A stretch of 64,000 nucleotides of DNA from Verrucomicrobiota bacterium (GCA_026397715.1 JAPLUN010000414.1:1-64000); one strand, 5' to 3'. Positions 48,970-59,038 are shown, counted from the stretch's first letter. The notes: generated from the letters alone by a model not told the origin. Numbers and translations are program-made.

Positions 48970-50436
48970 TCAAGTCCCGCAAAACGTCTGATAAGCACCC
49001 GGCGCAAGTCCCGATGGCGCACGGTACTCAGCCAAGACCGCGCGGTCCTCATACGGCTTTGCCAGCGCCTCCAGCAGGCGCTGCATGACGCTCAAATCAT
49101 TGCGCTCCACGGCGGCTGCGAGTGCCTCTTCCACCTTGTGATTCCGAGGAATCACTGCCGGATTGTGCGTGCGCATATGCTGCTGCACTTCGTCTGCAGA
49201 CTGCGGCTGAAGTTTCAAACGGGCCTGCCATTGCGCGTACCAGGCGGTGAAGGCGGGATCCTGCTGTGGCGCGGCTTCTGCTGGGTTTAAAGCGCGGAAG
49301 GTGTTGGTGAAATCGGCCTTTTGCTCCTTCATCCATGTCAGCAGGCTTTCTATCAATGCGCGGTCGTCGGCATCCTCGGTGAAGAGCCCCAGCTTGGCCC
49401 GCATGCCGGTGAGCCAGTGGCCTTCAAAGGTCGTCTTGAAGCCCTCGATGGCCGCATTGGCAATTTCCACGGCTTGCTTTTCATCGGCGTGTAGCAGCGG
49501 CAGCAGGGCCTCGGCCAGACGGGCGAGGTTCCACTGGGCGATCTGCGGCTGGTTGCCGTAGGCGTAGCGGCCATTGCGGTCGATGGAGCTGAATACGGTG
49601 GCGGGGTCAAAGGCATCCATGAAGGCACAGGGGCCATAGTCGATGGTCTCGCCGCTGAGCGCGACGTTATCGGTGTTCATAACGCCGTGGATAAAGCCAA
49701 CGCACTGCCATTGGGCGATGAGGCGCGCCTGGCGTTCCATCACGCTTTGGAGCAGCGAGAGGTAGGGTGCCTCAGCCGCGGCGAGTTCGGGATAATGACG
49801 TTGCAGGGTGTGATCGGCGAGGGCTTGCAGCGCTAACTTATCTCCGTGCGCCGCCGCCCATTCGAAGGTGCCCACGCGGATGTGGCTGGCGGCGATGCGG
49901 GTGAGCACCGCGCCGGGCAGCGACTCCTGGCGGAAGACTTTCTCGCCGGTGGTGACGACCGCGAGGCTGCGGGTGGTGGGAATGCCGAGCGCGTGCATGG
50001 CCTCGCTGATGATGTATTCGCGCAGCATGGGCCCCAGTGCCGCACGGCCGTCTCCGCGCCGTGAAAAGGGTGTGGGGCCCGAGCCTTTGAGCTGCACATC
50101 GTAGCGCTCTCCCGTGGGCGTGATTTGCTCTCCTAGAAGGATGGCACGGCCATCGCCGAGGCCGGTGAAATGGCCGTACTGGTGGCCTGCGTAGGCTTGG
50201 GCGAGGGGAGAAGCGTCATTGGGAAGTTCGTTGCCGGCGAAGATCGCGGCCTTCTCCGCCAAGGCTGAGGCATTCAATCCCAGAGACTGCGCCAGCGGGT
50301 GATTGAATACGACCATGCGCGGCTCCCGCACCGGCGTGGGTTCCAGATGCTCATGGAGCATCGCAGGCAGGCGGGCATAGGAGTGGTCGAAATTCCAGCC
50401 GAGTGAATTGGGAGTGGTGGGCGCAGACGCAGACAT
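48970..50436 (-). CDS. selO: Protein adenylyltransferase SelO (YdiU)
   Basis: '[24 protein letters not shown]', '[27 protein letters not shown]', '[25 protein letters not shown]'. Confidence 0.95.
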   Translation of the reverse strand: MSASAPTTPNSLGWNFDHSYARLPAMLHEHLEPTPVREPRMVVFNHPLAQSLGLNASALAEKAAIFAGNELPNDASPLAQAYAGHQYGHFTGLGDGRAILLGEQITPTGERYDVQLKGSGPTPFSRRGDGRAALGPMLREYIISEAMHALGIPTTRSLAVVTTGEKVFRQESLPGAVLTRIAASHIRVGTFEWAAAHGDKLALQALADHTLQRHYPELAAAEAPYLSLLQSVMERQARLIAQWQCVGFIHGVMNTDNVALSGETIDYGPCAFMDAFDPATVFSSIDRNGRYAYGNQPQIAQWNLARLAEALLPLLHADEKQAVEIANAAIEGFKTTFEGHWLTGMRAKLGLFTEDADDRALIESLLTWMKEQKADFTNTFRALNPAEAAPQQDPAFTAWYAQWQARLKLQPQSADEVQQHMRTHNPAVIPRNHKVEEALAAAVERNDLSVMQRLLEALAKPYEDRAVLAEYRAPSGLAPGAYQTFCGT

Positions 50437-50550
50437 GAAAAGGATACGTCTTCATGCGCCAACTCGGGCGGCAAGTCTACTGCGCAGACCATCTCAGGGA
50501 TCGCACCATCCGGCGCTTTATTCCGCCGGTGAAGTCTCTATTCTCCGCGA

Positions 50551-51150
50551 ATGCTTCCTTCCAAACCTCATCTTGCCAGCCCGAATGGCGGCCTGCCTTC
50601 GTCCGTGCTGTGGGCGCAGCTCATGCTGAAGGACCGCCTGCGGCCCGGAGACATCGCTGTGGATGCAACGATGGGGAACGGGCATGACACCTTGTTTCTG
50701 ACGCAGTGCGTGAGCCCCGGCGGGCATGTGTTTGCCTTTGATGTGCAGGCGACGGCTCTGGTGGAAACGGCGAAGCGTGTGCCGGTGGAGATGACGACGC
50801 TGATTCATTCCGGACATGAAACCATGCGCGATCATGTGCCGGTGGAGCAGCACGGGAAGATCAGCGCGATCATGTTTAATCTCGGCTATTTGCCGGGGAC
50901 GGACAAGACGCTTATCACGCGCACGGAGACGACGATGATCGCGGTGCAGGCGGCGCTGGAGCTGCTGCGGCCGGGCGGGCTGCTTACCATCGCTGTGTAT
51001 CCGGGGCATGAGGGTGGTGCGGAAGAGGGGCGCAGCATTGCGGTCTGGGCGGCGGCGCTGGAATCCCGGCGCTATGAGGTGCAGCACATGCGGCCCATCA
51101 ACCGTGCGGCCTCGCCACCGGAGCTGTGGGTGGTGTGGAAGCGCGGATAA
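50551..51150 (+). CDS. Class I SAM-dependent methyltransferase (rRNA methylase-like)
   Basis: 'GDIAVDATMGNGHDTLFL', 'IMFNLGYLPGTDKTLITR', 'IAVYPGHEGG'. Confidence 0.88.
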   Translation: MLPSKPHLASPNGGLPSSVLWAQLMLKDRLRPGDIAVDATMGNGHDTLFLTQCVSPGGHVFAFDVQATALVETAKRVPVEMTTLIHSGHETMRDHVPVEQHGKISAIMFNLGYLPGTDKTLITRTETTMIAVQAALELLRPGGLLTIAVYPGHEGGAEEGRSIAVWAAALESRRYEVQHMRPINRAASPPELWVVWKRG

Positions 51151-51240
51151 AAATACAGATACGATTGTGTGCCGCAGGCAATCCCTGCCCCTGAGGTACT
51201 TGCGGAAACCCGCATCTCCGCCTAGCTGGAGGCCGCGCGC

Positions 51241-52188
51241 ATGGCCAACCTCGACTACCTCAGCATTCTCTCCGTGGCCGTGCCGGTCTATCTCACGATG
51301 GCCGCCGGGGCGCTGGCCCGCAAGACAGGGCTGCTGAAACCGGAAGCGGATGTGAGCCTCATGAAGCTCTCTGTGATGATGCTCACGCCGGCGCTGATCA
51401 TTGAACGTGTGGTGGGAAATCCTGCGGTGATGCGTCTGCCGCCGGTGCTCATTGCTGCGGGGCTGGGTTATGCGCTCGTCGCGCTCGGCATCGCGTTTAC
51501 GTATTTTGTGGCACCGCTGATCGGCCTGAAGAAAGGCGAGGGCCGCCGCACGTTCAGTGTGGCCTGCGGCCTGCAAAATTACGGTTTCGTGGCCATCCCC
51601 ATCGTCACTGCGTTGTTTCCAGACAAAGGCACGCTGGGGGTGCTTTTCACTTTCACACTCGGCGTGGAGCTTGCCTGCTGGACTGCGGGTGTCGGGCTGC
51701 TGACGGGCCTGGACAAGGCCCCGTGGCGGCTGGCGTTGAATGCGCCGGTGCTCACCATTTTGATCTCGCTGCTGCTGAACTTCAGCGGCCTGCATGCCCA
51801 TGTGCCGCAGGTGGCGCACAACACCTTTGCCATGCTTGGCGCCTGCGCGGTGCCACTGGCCGTGCTGCTCATTGGTGCGTCCATCGCGGATCTTTGGGGA
51901 CAAGGAGCCATGCAGTGGAAGGTGGCGATCGTCAGTCCGATCCTGCGTCTGGGCATCATCCCTCTCGCCTTTCTCGCGGCGGCCTGCTACCTGCCGATCA
52001 GCCTTGAATTGAAGCGTGTCATCGTCGTGCAGGGCGCGATGCCTTCCGCCGTGTTTAACATCATGATCGCACGCCTCTACGGGGGGCATGCATCCACCGC
52101 CGTGCAGGTCGTGATGGCGACGACCATCGTGAGCTGTGTCACCACGCCTCTGGTCATTGCCTGGGGTCTGAAACTGGTCGGCTCATGA
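51241..52188 (+). CDS. AEC-family auxin efflux carrier-like transporter
   Basis: 10-TM type sequence; 'CGLQNYGFVAIPIVTALFP'. Confidence 0.85.
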   Translation: MANLDYLSILSVAVPVYLTMAAGALARKTGLLKPEADVSLMKLSVMMLTPALIIERVVGNPAVMRLPPVLIAAGLGYALVALGIAFTYFVAPLIGLKKGEGRRTFSVACGLQNYGFVAIPIVTALFPDKGTLGVLFTFTLGVELACWTAGVGLLTGLDKAPWRLALNAPVLTILISLLLNFSGLHAHVPQVAHNTFAMLGACAVPLAVLLIGASIADLWGQGAMQWKVAIVSPILRLGIIPLAFLAAACYLPISLELKRVIVVQGAMPSAVFNIMIARLYGGHASTAVQVVMATTIVSCVTTPLVIAWGLKLVGS

Positions 52189-53090
52189 ATCTTCCCTGGT
52201 ATTTGCTCTTCCCGCTCGTTGCCGCCGTCGGCTATGCGATCGCGTCCTTGCTGCTGAAAAAAGCGCTCGTGGAAGGGGCGCATCCGATGGCCTGCTTTCA
52301 CATCAACAACTGGACCAGTACGCTCGCTTTTCTGCCGCTCGCTTTCTTTGAGACACAGCCCGTCAACTGGCAGGAATGGTATGTGCCGGTCGGCTTGGGC
52401 ATGCTGTTTTTCATCGGTGGCTGGTTCACCTTCATCGCGATGCAGCGCGGGGATGTGTCGCTCGTCACACCGGTGCTGGGGTCCAAGGTCGTGTTTGTCG
52501 CACTGGGTGCCAGCCTGTTCATCACGGACAGCATGAAGCCGCTGATGTGGGTGGCTGCCATCATCACCACGGGCGGGATCTTCCTGATGAGCGCCACCGA
52601 TTTCAAAACGCCGAAAGGCGCGCGGCTCGCCGGTCCGGTGGTCATGGCACTCATCAGCGCCGCACTCTACGCCTTCGCCGATGTGTTCCTGCAGAAATGG
52701 GCACCCTCATTCGGCCCAAAGACCTTTCTGGCTCTCCTGTCCGGCACCACCGGCGTGCTCTCAATCCTCTCGATGACGCTGCTGCCCAACCGCCCGCCGA
52801 TTCCATGGAATCGCGCCACGAAGTGGTCCATCGGTGGCAGCACCTTGATCGCCGCGCAATCGATGACCTTGGGTCTTTCGCTCGCTTACTTCAATGATGC
52901 TGTCGGCGTGAACGTCGTCTATGCCACGCGCGGTATGTGGAGCCTCGCCGTCGTCGCGTTGCTGGGCCCGCTGCTGGGCAACCGCGAACGCCATGAGTCC
53001 GGCAAAGCCTACGGCATCCGCATCATCGCCGCGGTGCTGCTCATGGCCGGAGTGATCTGCGCGGTGATCTCGCGCATGCAGACCAGATAG
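52185..53090 (+). CDS. EamA/DMT-superfamily transporter
   Basis: Multi-TM; 'GDVSLVTPVLGSKVVFVALGA', ATGA overlap with previous gene. Confidence 0.85.
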   Translation: MNLPWYLLFPLVAAVGYAIASLLLKKALVEGAHPMACFHINNWTSTLAFLPLAFFETQPVNWQEWYVPVGLGMLFFIGGWFTFIAMQRGDVSLVTPVLGSKVVFVALGASLFITDSMKPLMWVAAIITTGGIFLMSATDFKTPKGARLAGPVVMALISAALYAFADVFLQKWAPSFGPKTFLALLSGTTGVLSILSMTLLPNRPPIPWNRATKWSIGGSTLIAAQSMTLGLSLAYFNDAVGVNVVYATRGMWSLAVVALLGPLLGNRERHESGKAYGIRIIAAVLLMAGVICAVISRMQTR

Positions 53091-53114
53091 CCCTGTTTCT
53101 GGGGGGCAGGCAGT

Positions 53115-53135
53115 CCTTATTGCACAGCAACAAGG
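53115..53135. repeat. Dispersed hairpin repeat copy 3, possibly terminator
   Basis: CCTTATTGC-ACA-GCAACAAGG then CTATTTTTT. Confidence 0.7.
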
Positions 53136-53251
53136 CTATTTTTTGAGTCCATCCGTATTCTTTGCATACAGGTGGCCCTTGAATTGATTTGATCAGTTTG
53201 GGCCTCCCCGGCGTCTATACTGGCGACATCAACTCTCAGCCCCCGAATCTC

Positions 53252-54604
53252 ATGCACACTTTACTGCGACTCCTGCTGGTCATGCTCATGGCAGCAGGCA
53301 CAGGCGCTCCGCTGCTTGCAGCCACGACTTCATCCAAGGGGAAAAAGTCTTCCCAGTCGGAAACCAGCTCCAAAAAGAAAGCGCCTGCCAAGTCTGATTC
53401 CACGCCGGCCAAAGCCGAAACGCCTGCGGCCAAGAAGACCACGCCTCCGCCTTCCGAGCCGGTGAACGAAGACCCGCCTGCGCCTGTGGTGACGCCGGCG
53501 GTGGTTTCCACGCTGAGCATTGAGGACATCAGTGGTTTTGACGCCTACCCCAAGCAGATTCAAAGCCTGGTGCAGAGCTGCCTGGCGCTCACGCATCTGG
53601 AGCTCGGCTACATGTATGGCTCGAGTGAGCCCAGCAAGGGTGGCATGGACTGCTCCGGCACCATTTACCATGTGCTGCACTTTCAGGGCCTGAAGGACGT
53701 GCCGCGTCAGTCCGACGAGATGTGCAACTGGGTGGACAAGAAAAGCCACCTCTCACTCACTCCCACCGCCACGAGCTTTGGCAGCGAGGAGTTCGACAAC
53801 CTCAAACCCGGCGACCTGCTCTTCTGGACCAACTCCCTCGAAACCACGCGCAAGCTGCCCGTGACCCACGTCATGATCTACCTCGGCAAGCTCAAGAAAA
53901 GCGGCAAGCGCGTCGTCTTCGGCTCCAGCGACGGCCGCAGCTACATGGGCGAGCGCCGCAGCGGCGTCAGCGTCTTCGACTTCAGCCTGCCCAAGGCGGA
54001 CAGCACCAAGCACTTCTATGGCTATGGGCCGACCCCGGGTCTGCTGCCTGTGGAACCTGAGAGGCCGGTGATCGCCGCGGTGACACCGCCCGCTCCTGCT
54101 CCAACGCCAGCGCCGAAAGAGACTGCGGTGTCCAAAGAAGCAACGACACCGAAGGAAACGGCTGCAGTCAAAGAATCACCTGCACCGAAGGTGGTAGTGA
54201 AGTCCAAAGAAACAGTCTCAACGAAGGAACCGTCGGCAGTCAAAGAAACGCCCGCACCGAAGCTGGTGGCATCTGTGGCCAAAGAAAAAGAGGTGCCCGT
54301 ACCCACGAAGCCCGACACCAAAGAATCGTCCGCAGTTAAGGAGGAGGTGCGCAAAGCCGTGGCCGTCACCACCGAAACGCCTCCCGAGTCCGCGACCAAG
54401 AAAACCGCCGCCGCAGAGACCAAGGCCGACGCGTCCGCCAAGTCCTCGACCTCCGCTAAACCCAAAACTTCAACGACCAAGAAACGCTCCACTCCCGTTG
54501 CCTCCACTACTCGCCGTCGCACACCCGCGGCACCGCCGAAAAGTGTGTTTGAGCAGAAGGTGGATCGCGCGGTGAGTTCGGTGCGGCGGTTTTTTCAGCA
54601 GTGA
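53252..54604 (+). CDS. Secreted NlpC/P60 peptidoglycan hydrolase with long Lys/Pro/Thr/Glu-rich C-terminal tail
   Basis: 'GYMYGSSEPSKGGMDCSGTIYHVLHF', 'THVMIYLGK'; low-complexity KET/KEP tail. Confidence 0.85.
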   Translation: MHTLLRLLLVMLMAAGTGAPLLAATTSSKGKKSSQSETSSKKKAPAKSDSTPAKAETPAAKKTTPPPSEPVNEDPPAPVVTPAVVSTLSIEDISGFDAYPKQIQSLVQSCLALTHLELGYMYGSSEPSKGGMDCSGTIYHVLHFQGLKDVPRQSDEMCNWVDKKSHLSLTPTATSFGSEEFDNLKPGDLLFWTNSLETTRKLPVTHVMIYLGKLKKSGKRVVFGSSDGRSYMGERRSGVSVFDFSLPKADSTKHFYGYGPTPGLLPVEPERPVIAAVTPPAPAPTPAPKETAVSKEATTPKETAAVKESPAPKVVVKSKETVSTKEPSAVKETPAPKLVASVAKEKEVPVPTKPDTKESSAVKEEVRKAVAVTTETPPESATKKTAAAETKADASAKSSTSAKPKTSTTKKRSTPVASTTRRRTPAAPPKSVFEQKVDRAVSSVRRFFQQ

Positions 54605-54699
54605 TGCAGCGAAGAACTTTGCGGGAATAGGTTTGCACCAGGACTAACGCCTGGCTGGCACCAACGCTTTGTTCACCTCTGTTTTCCCGGTCATCGTCT

Positions 54700-55212
54700 T
54701 CACGGCGTCAAAATGAGGGAAGCATAGTCATGGTTCCCGTAGTTGATGAGCAGTATTATTGCCCCAAACGCGAGACCAGCACCCACAAACATCAGACTTA
54801 CAACCAGAGGAAGGGCGCTAACGCTGATGAACTGGCTCGCGAGATATGATCGAGACGGGTCGTTCGGGTGATAGCAGACTTTGACGATTGAACGAGGACT
54901 GAGGCGATTGAGCAGTTCCTCGTGTGACTCGTGATGCCAGTCAGCGACATAGGTCGGGTGAATCCGGGTTCCGGTGAAGGTGCGGCCCTCTGCGACATAC
55001 TCATAACTTACTTTCACTTCATAACTCGTCCCGCGTCTATTTCCAGGGTTCGACTCCATCGAGGAGTTGGTGATGCGGCCTGAGGTCGTGGGCCATGATG
55101 AAACGAAAAATCTCTCCACATGTTCTCGCGCAGAGCGAAACGAAAGCCATCCGCCAGCGATCACGCAGACCAAAGGCAGAAAGAGAAACAGGACGGGTAT
55201 TTTCTGAGTCAT
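54700..55212 (-). CDS. DUF3592-type membrane protein
   Basis: MTQKIPVLFLFLPLVCVIAGGWL; 'VSYEYVAEGRTFTGTRIHP', 'VKVCYHPNDPSRSYL'. Confidence 0.8.
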   Translation of the reverse strand: MTQKIPVLFLFLPLVCVIAGGWLSFRSAREHVERFFVSSWPTTSGRITNSSMESNPGNRRGTSYEVKVSYEYVAEGRTFTGTRIHPTYVADWHHESHEELLNRLSPRSIVKVCYHPNDPSRSYLASQFISVSALPLVVSLMFVGAGLAFGAIILLINYGNHDYASLILTP

Positions 55213-55217
55213 TGATG

Positions 55218-55322
55218 GCGCTGTAAGTTGGCGGATGCTTCGGATCAATCGAGGAAGAGCGGGTGTCGTCGATGACACGACAAATGCCATACGCACCGTT
55301 GCCTGCATCTGGTTTGGTTCGT
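55218..55322. repeat. Cassette-boundary repeat copy A
   Basis: ...GCTTCGGATC...GATGACACGACAAATGCCATACGCACCGTTGCCTGCATCTGG. Confidence 0.65.
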
Positions 55323-55351
55323 CCTTATGGGGCCGATGATCTGCTCTGTGT

Positions 55352-55807
55352 TCATGACTGTGGCCTAGCTTTGCCCCAATCTCGACGAATCTGTTCAACC
55401 TGGCCCATGATCTGAGGAAAAGCATCCTCTAAGAAGTCGGTGGTGCGGCTCTCCCAACGTTTCGAGACGAAATCCGCTGGATAAACAAGCACATCTCCTC
55501 GGTCTGGTAGTGCTCGAACAGCTAAATCGGTGCCCCAGTCATCGGTAGAGATGCACCACTCAAAGTCTCCGGTCTGAGTCAGGATAAGCCCAAACGGAAT
55601 CCCAACACTGTTAATGGCGTGGTTAATCTCGTCGATATCCTCTGGCGAGGTCGCAATCCACGAACTCCATGCGGAATCAAGTGCAGCAAGGTCAGTCGTC
55701 GAATGCTCTGGCGAGTATCGCTGCACAAATTCACGACCAGCCGCAAGCTGAGCATCAATCCACTCTCGCTCAGCCTGAGTAATCTGCTGGAAACGTGGTG
55801 GCTTCAT
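55352..55807 (-). CDS. DUF3806-like protein
   Basis: 'AAGREFVQRYSP', 'DIDEINHAINSVGIPFGLILTQTGDFEWCISTDDWGTDLAVRALPDRGDVLVYPADFVSKRWE'. Confidence 0.7.
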   Translation of the reverse strand: MKPPRFQQITQAEREWIDAQLAAGREFVQRYSPEHSTTDLAALDSAWSSWIATSPEDIDEINHAINSVGIPFGLILTQTGDFEWCISTDDWGTDLAVRALPDRGDVLVYPADFVSKRWESRTTDFLEDAFPQIMGQVEQIRRDWGKARPQS

Positions 55808-55823
55808 GGCTTCTGACGAGTGA

Positions 55824-55930
55824 TGCTGTTAGTTAGGCGAACGCTTCGGATCAGGCGACGGAGAGCGGAAGGCACCAATGCCATGACAGATGCCATACTG
55901 GCCGGAGCCTGCATTCCTTTTTTCGGCTTC
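55824..55930. repeat. Cassette-boundary repeat copy B
   Basis: GTTAGTTAGGCGAACGCTTCGGATC...CCATGACAGATGCCATACTGGCCGGAGCCTGCATTCC...TTCGGCTTCC. Confidence 0.65.
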
Positions 55931-55934
55931 CTGG

Positions 55935-56597
55935 TTACAAGATGGCACGAGTTTTGAGCAGTTTGCGAAATACCACCACATGCCCAAGCAGTGCGGCGGT
56001 CACGAGGACCGAAGGCAGCCACACATACGGGAATCTCGCGACCCAGATGTTGTCTGGATGAAAGACCTGAAACGCCGTTGGAAAGCTGAGCGCAGCCACC
56101 AGCACCACCCACAGCAGCAGGCCGAGTCCCATCGTGTTCCAGGCGAACACCATTGCCCGTGGAACGCGGCTCGCAAAGGGAGCGATGATCAGGGCGGTCA
56201 CTCCGGTCAGGATGTCAAAATTCATGCCGCTCCATGTCATCTGCGGCGGCGCAAGACCCAGGGTGCTGGAACGATGAATGAGAATCTCCACCACGATCCG
56301 AAAGCTCTGAAAGCCGACCAGCCAGCTCACTGGCAGTGATGCGATGCGATGGCCCGCACTGGAAAACCCCAGCCAGAGGGTCAAAGCACAGCCACTGAGA
56401 ATGAGCAAACCTATCGGCGGCGGAACAGTGGCAAACCTGAGCAAGACACCCGACTTGGCAAGCAGGGCGGCCAAAAGCACCCAAACGCAGATCCCTGCAC
56501 TCACCCAGGCAGATCGTGTGGCAGCCGCGACCACAATGGCGACGATGACCGCAAGGACGGCGAATCCAGACTCGACGAGGAAGCTTAAGTCATTCAC
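55935..56597 (-). CDS. Hypothetical membrane protein
   Basis: 220 aa, six or more TM segments; ATGA overlap with upstream VOC gene. Confidence 0.7.
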   Translation of the reverse strand: MNDLSFLVESGFAVLAVIVAIVVAAATRSAWVSAGICVWVLLAALLAKSGVLLRFATVPPPIGLLILSGCALTLWLGFSSAGHRIASLPVSWLVGFQSFRIVVEILIHRSSTLGLAPPQMTWSGMNFDILTGVTALIIAPFASRVPRAMVFAWNTMGLGLLLWVVLVAALSFPTAFQVFHPDNIWVARFPYVWLPSVLVTAALLGHVVVFRKLLKTRAIL

Positions 56598-56989
56598 GGC
56601 GTCTCCGTCGTGTGAAACAAATTCCAGGCGTGGCCATCGGGATCCAGGAAGCTGTGCTGATACATGAAGCCGTGATCTTCTGCTTCTTCGACCGTCGTGC
56701 CTCCGGCGGCCACGGCTTTCCGAACCAGATCGTCAATTTCGGTCCGGCTGGAGCAATGGAGGCAGTTCAGAACTTCCAGGTACTTGGAAGTGTCGCATAG
56801 GGCTCGCGGTGAGAACGTGGTGAACACCGACTCCTCCGAAAGCATGAGGTGAATGGTTTCGCTCATGATGATGCAGACATGCTTCTCTCCGCTCATGCCC
56901 TCATTGACGGTGAAGCCAAGGGCTGTGTAAAACGCTCGTGCTCGAGATACATCCTTGGTGGAAAGGTGAACAACAATGGCGCGAATCAT
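56594..56989 (-). CDS. VOC/glyoxalase superfamily protein
   Basis: 'VHLSTKDVSRARAFYTALGFTVNEGMSGEKHVCIIMSETIHLML...SFLDPDGHAWNLFH'. Confidence 0.9.
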   Translation of the reverse strand: MIRAIVVHLSTKDVSRARAFYTALGFTVNEGMSGEKHVCIIMSETIHLMLSEESVFTTFSPRALCDTSKYLEVLNCLHCSSRTEIDDLVRKAVAAGGTTVEEAEDHGFMYQHSFLDPDGHAWNLFHTTETP

Positions 56990-57046
56990 GGTGTGGCTGA
57001 ATTAGTTTGGGGCGAAAACCAACGCAAAAGGATCGAGTGCCGGTTC

Positions 57047-57460
57047 TCACGTGAATGGTATGGGAGTCACTGTTGGGCGTGTGTAGCCAAGGATGAAAAA
57101 TGAACTGTCGGTCTCTTTGAAAGTGGCACGTGCTTCTTCCAGGGAACGTCGAATCTCATCCGAATGGTCAAGAACGCTGCACTGAACAAGTCTACCCATG
57201 TGCCGCCGTTCACATCGCTCAATCTCCACCCACTCAACAAACTTCAGTTCTTCCGGGCCGCCGGAAGCCTCGACGTAATGCGGATGTGGTTGCCAAAGTC
57301 CTGTCTGCCAACCCGTAGGCTCAGCCACGTCGATGAATTTGATGCGCTTGTGGCACGGGAAACTTTGAATCAGAGGCATCAGCCGCTGCCACTTTGTGTT
57401 GCTGGACACACTGCAAAGGCCTTCTCTTTCAGCGATACGGGTAGCTAGGTCCTCGGTCAT
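57047..57460 (-). CDS. Hypothetical cassette-like protein
   Basis: 137-aa ORF; 'NTKWQRLMPLIQSFPCHKRIKFIDV'. Confidence 0.65.
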   Translation of the reverse strand: MTEDLATRIAEREGLCSVSSNTKWQRLMPLIQSFPCHKRIKFIDVAEPTGWQTGLWQPHPHYVEASGGPEELKFVEWVEIERCERRHMGRLVQCSVLDHSDEIRRSLEEARATFKETDSSFFILGYTRPTVTPIPFT

Positions 57461-57478
57461 GGCGATCTAAGGGTTCGC

Positions 57479-57589
57479 AGTTAGCATATAGGCTTCGGAC
57501 TTCTCGCATGGAGCGACAGCGAGCAGGAAGCAGCGATGACACGACAGATGCCATACGAGCCGTTGCCTGCATCCGTTTTATTCGGCTTC
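57479..57589. repeat. Cassette-boundary repeat copy C
   Basis: GGCTTCGGAC...GCGATGACACGACAGATGCCATACGAGCCGTTGCCTGCATCCGTTTTATTCGGCTTC. Confidence 0.65.
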
Positions 57590-57983
57590 ATTTCCGTGCA
57601 CCAGTCTTGTATAAATGATCAAGGCAGTAAACAACTCCCCTGATTCGTGGTTTGTGACATTCAGCCCATATGCATTCGCCACCCTCTTCACCGCCTCGGG
57701 ATCGGCGAAGAAGTTCTTTTCTCTTCGATTCTGACTCCTCCCTCGACCAGCCTTCCCGGTCTTTAACTCTGCTGGCGACCTGGTCATGATACTTATCCCA
57801 TTCATCGATTGCCCAGAGAGTGCCGCAATCGGCGCATTCGAATAATCGCTTCCAGTCCGCCATATCCAATTGGTGGAGTGCCTTCTGAAACCCATCGGGT
57901 GCGTTCTCAATAAAGAATGCGTTCTCAAGGCTGTGGCATTGGCATGACATCGTGGATTTAAAGGAGAAACTCACCTCAGCCAC
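57588..57983 (-). CDS. Hypothetical Cys-containing protein
   Basis: 131 aa with 'CADCGTLW' and 'CHKPRIRGVVYCLDH' possible metal-binding cysteines. Confidence 0.6.
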   Translation of the reverse strand: MAEVSFSFKSTMSCQCHSLENAFFIENAPDGFQKALHQLDMADWKRLFECADCGTLWAIDEWDKYHDQVASRVKDREGWSREESESKRKELLRRSRGGEEGGECIWAECHKPRIRGVVYCLDHLYKTGARK

Positions 57984-58990
57984 TCATCCCGATGCGCTGC
58001 CACAAACGCATCATCATTCAAATGCGGATAGGCGCGATAGACGCGGTCGATTTCTTCGAGCTGGCCGGGGCTGAGGGATTCGTGTTCATCGAGGCACCAG
58101 AGGCCTTCGAGGAGGCCTTGGCGGCGGAGGACTTCGTGGAGGCCGGCGATGCAGCCGTGGTAGGCGTTGGCGGCGTCGAAGAAGGCGGCGTTGGTGTCGG
58201 TGACTTCGATGCCGAGACGTAGCAGGTCGGAGGTAGCTTCGGCGTTGCGGCATTGCTCCAGTAGTTGCACGGCGCGCTGGGTCCAGACGGACCAGTGGCC
58301 GAGGAGGCCGCCGACGATGCGGCGCTCTTTTCCGGCGAAGCGGTAGGGGGTGAGAAAGTCGGCGACGATGTTGTCGTCGTTGCCGGTGTAGAGGGCGATG
58401 TCATCGCGCCCGGCCTCCATGACGGCGCGCACGACGTCGAGGGTTTGATAACGGTTGAAGGGGGCCATCTTGATGGCGACGACGTTTTCGATCTCGGCGA
58501 AGCGACGCCAGAATGAGTAGGGCAGCACGCGGCCGCCAACGCTGGGCTGCAGATAGAAACCGACGATGGGCAGCACCTCGGCCACGGCGCGGCAGTGTGC
58601 GATGAGTTCATCCTCTGTGGCGGTGCGTAGCGCGCCGAGGCTCAGCAGTCCGGCGTGGTAGCCGAGCTCGTGCAGCAGCGAGGCCTCTGCGACTGCCTGC
58701 GATGTGGCACCGCAGATACCGCCGATACGGACGAGGGGTGTGGCTGCGCGGTCCATTTCTTCCTTCGCGAGTTCGAGCACCGGTTTGAACAGGCCGAATT
58801 GTGGATCGCGAATCGCGAACTGCGTGGTGTGCACGCCGACGGCGAGTCCGCCGACTCCGGCGGCGATGTAGTAGCGTGCCAGCGCGCGCTGCCGCCGTTC
58901 ATCGAGCTTGCGGTTTGAGGTCAGGGCGAGCGGATGGGCGGGGATGGCGATGCCGTGCTGGAGCGGGGAGCGAAAGTCGAAGTTGTTCAT
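57971..58990 (-). CDS. Dihydrodipicolinate synthase/N-acetylneuraminate lyase family protein
   Basis: 'GIAIPAHPLALTSNRKLDERRQRALARYYIAAGVGGLAVGVHTTQF', 'NVVAIKMAPFNRYQTLDVV'. Confidence 0.8.
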   Translation of the reverse strand: MNNFDFRSPLQHGIAIPAHPLALTSNRKLDERRQRALARYYIAAGVGGLAVGVHTTQFAIRDPQFGLFKPVLELAKEEMDRAATPLVRIGGICGATSQAVAEASLLHELGYHAGLLSLGALRTATEDELIAHCRAVAEVLPIVGFYLQPSVGGRVLPYSFWRRFAEIENVVAIKMAPFNRYQTLDVVRAVMEAGRDDIALYTGNDDNIVADFLTPYRFAGKERRIVGGLLGHWSVWTQRAVQLLEQCRNAEATSDLLRLGIEVTDTNAAFFDAANAYHGCIAGLHEVLRRQGLLEGLWCLDEHESLSPGQLEEIDRVYRAYPHLNDDAFVAAHRDEWLR

Positions 58991-59038
58991 GAAATTTTGC
59001 TTCGCATGCTGAGGGCTCAACCTTTCAACCGAGTCCTT

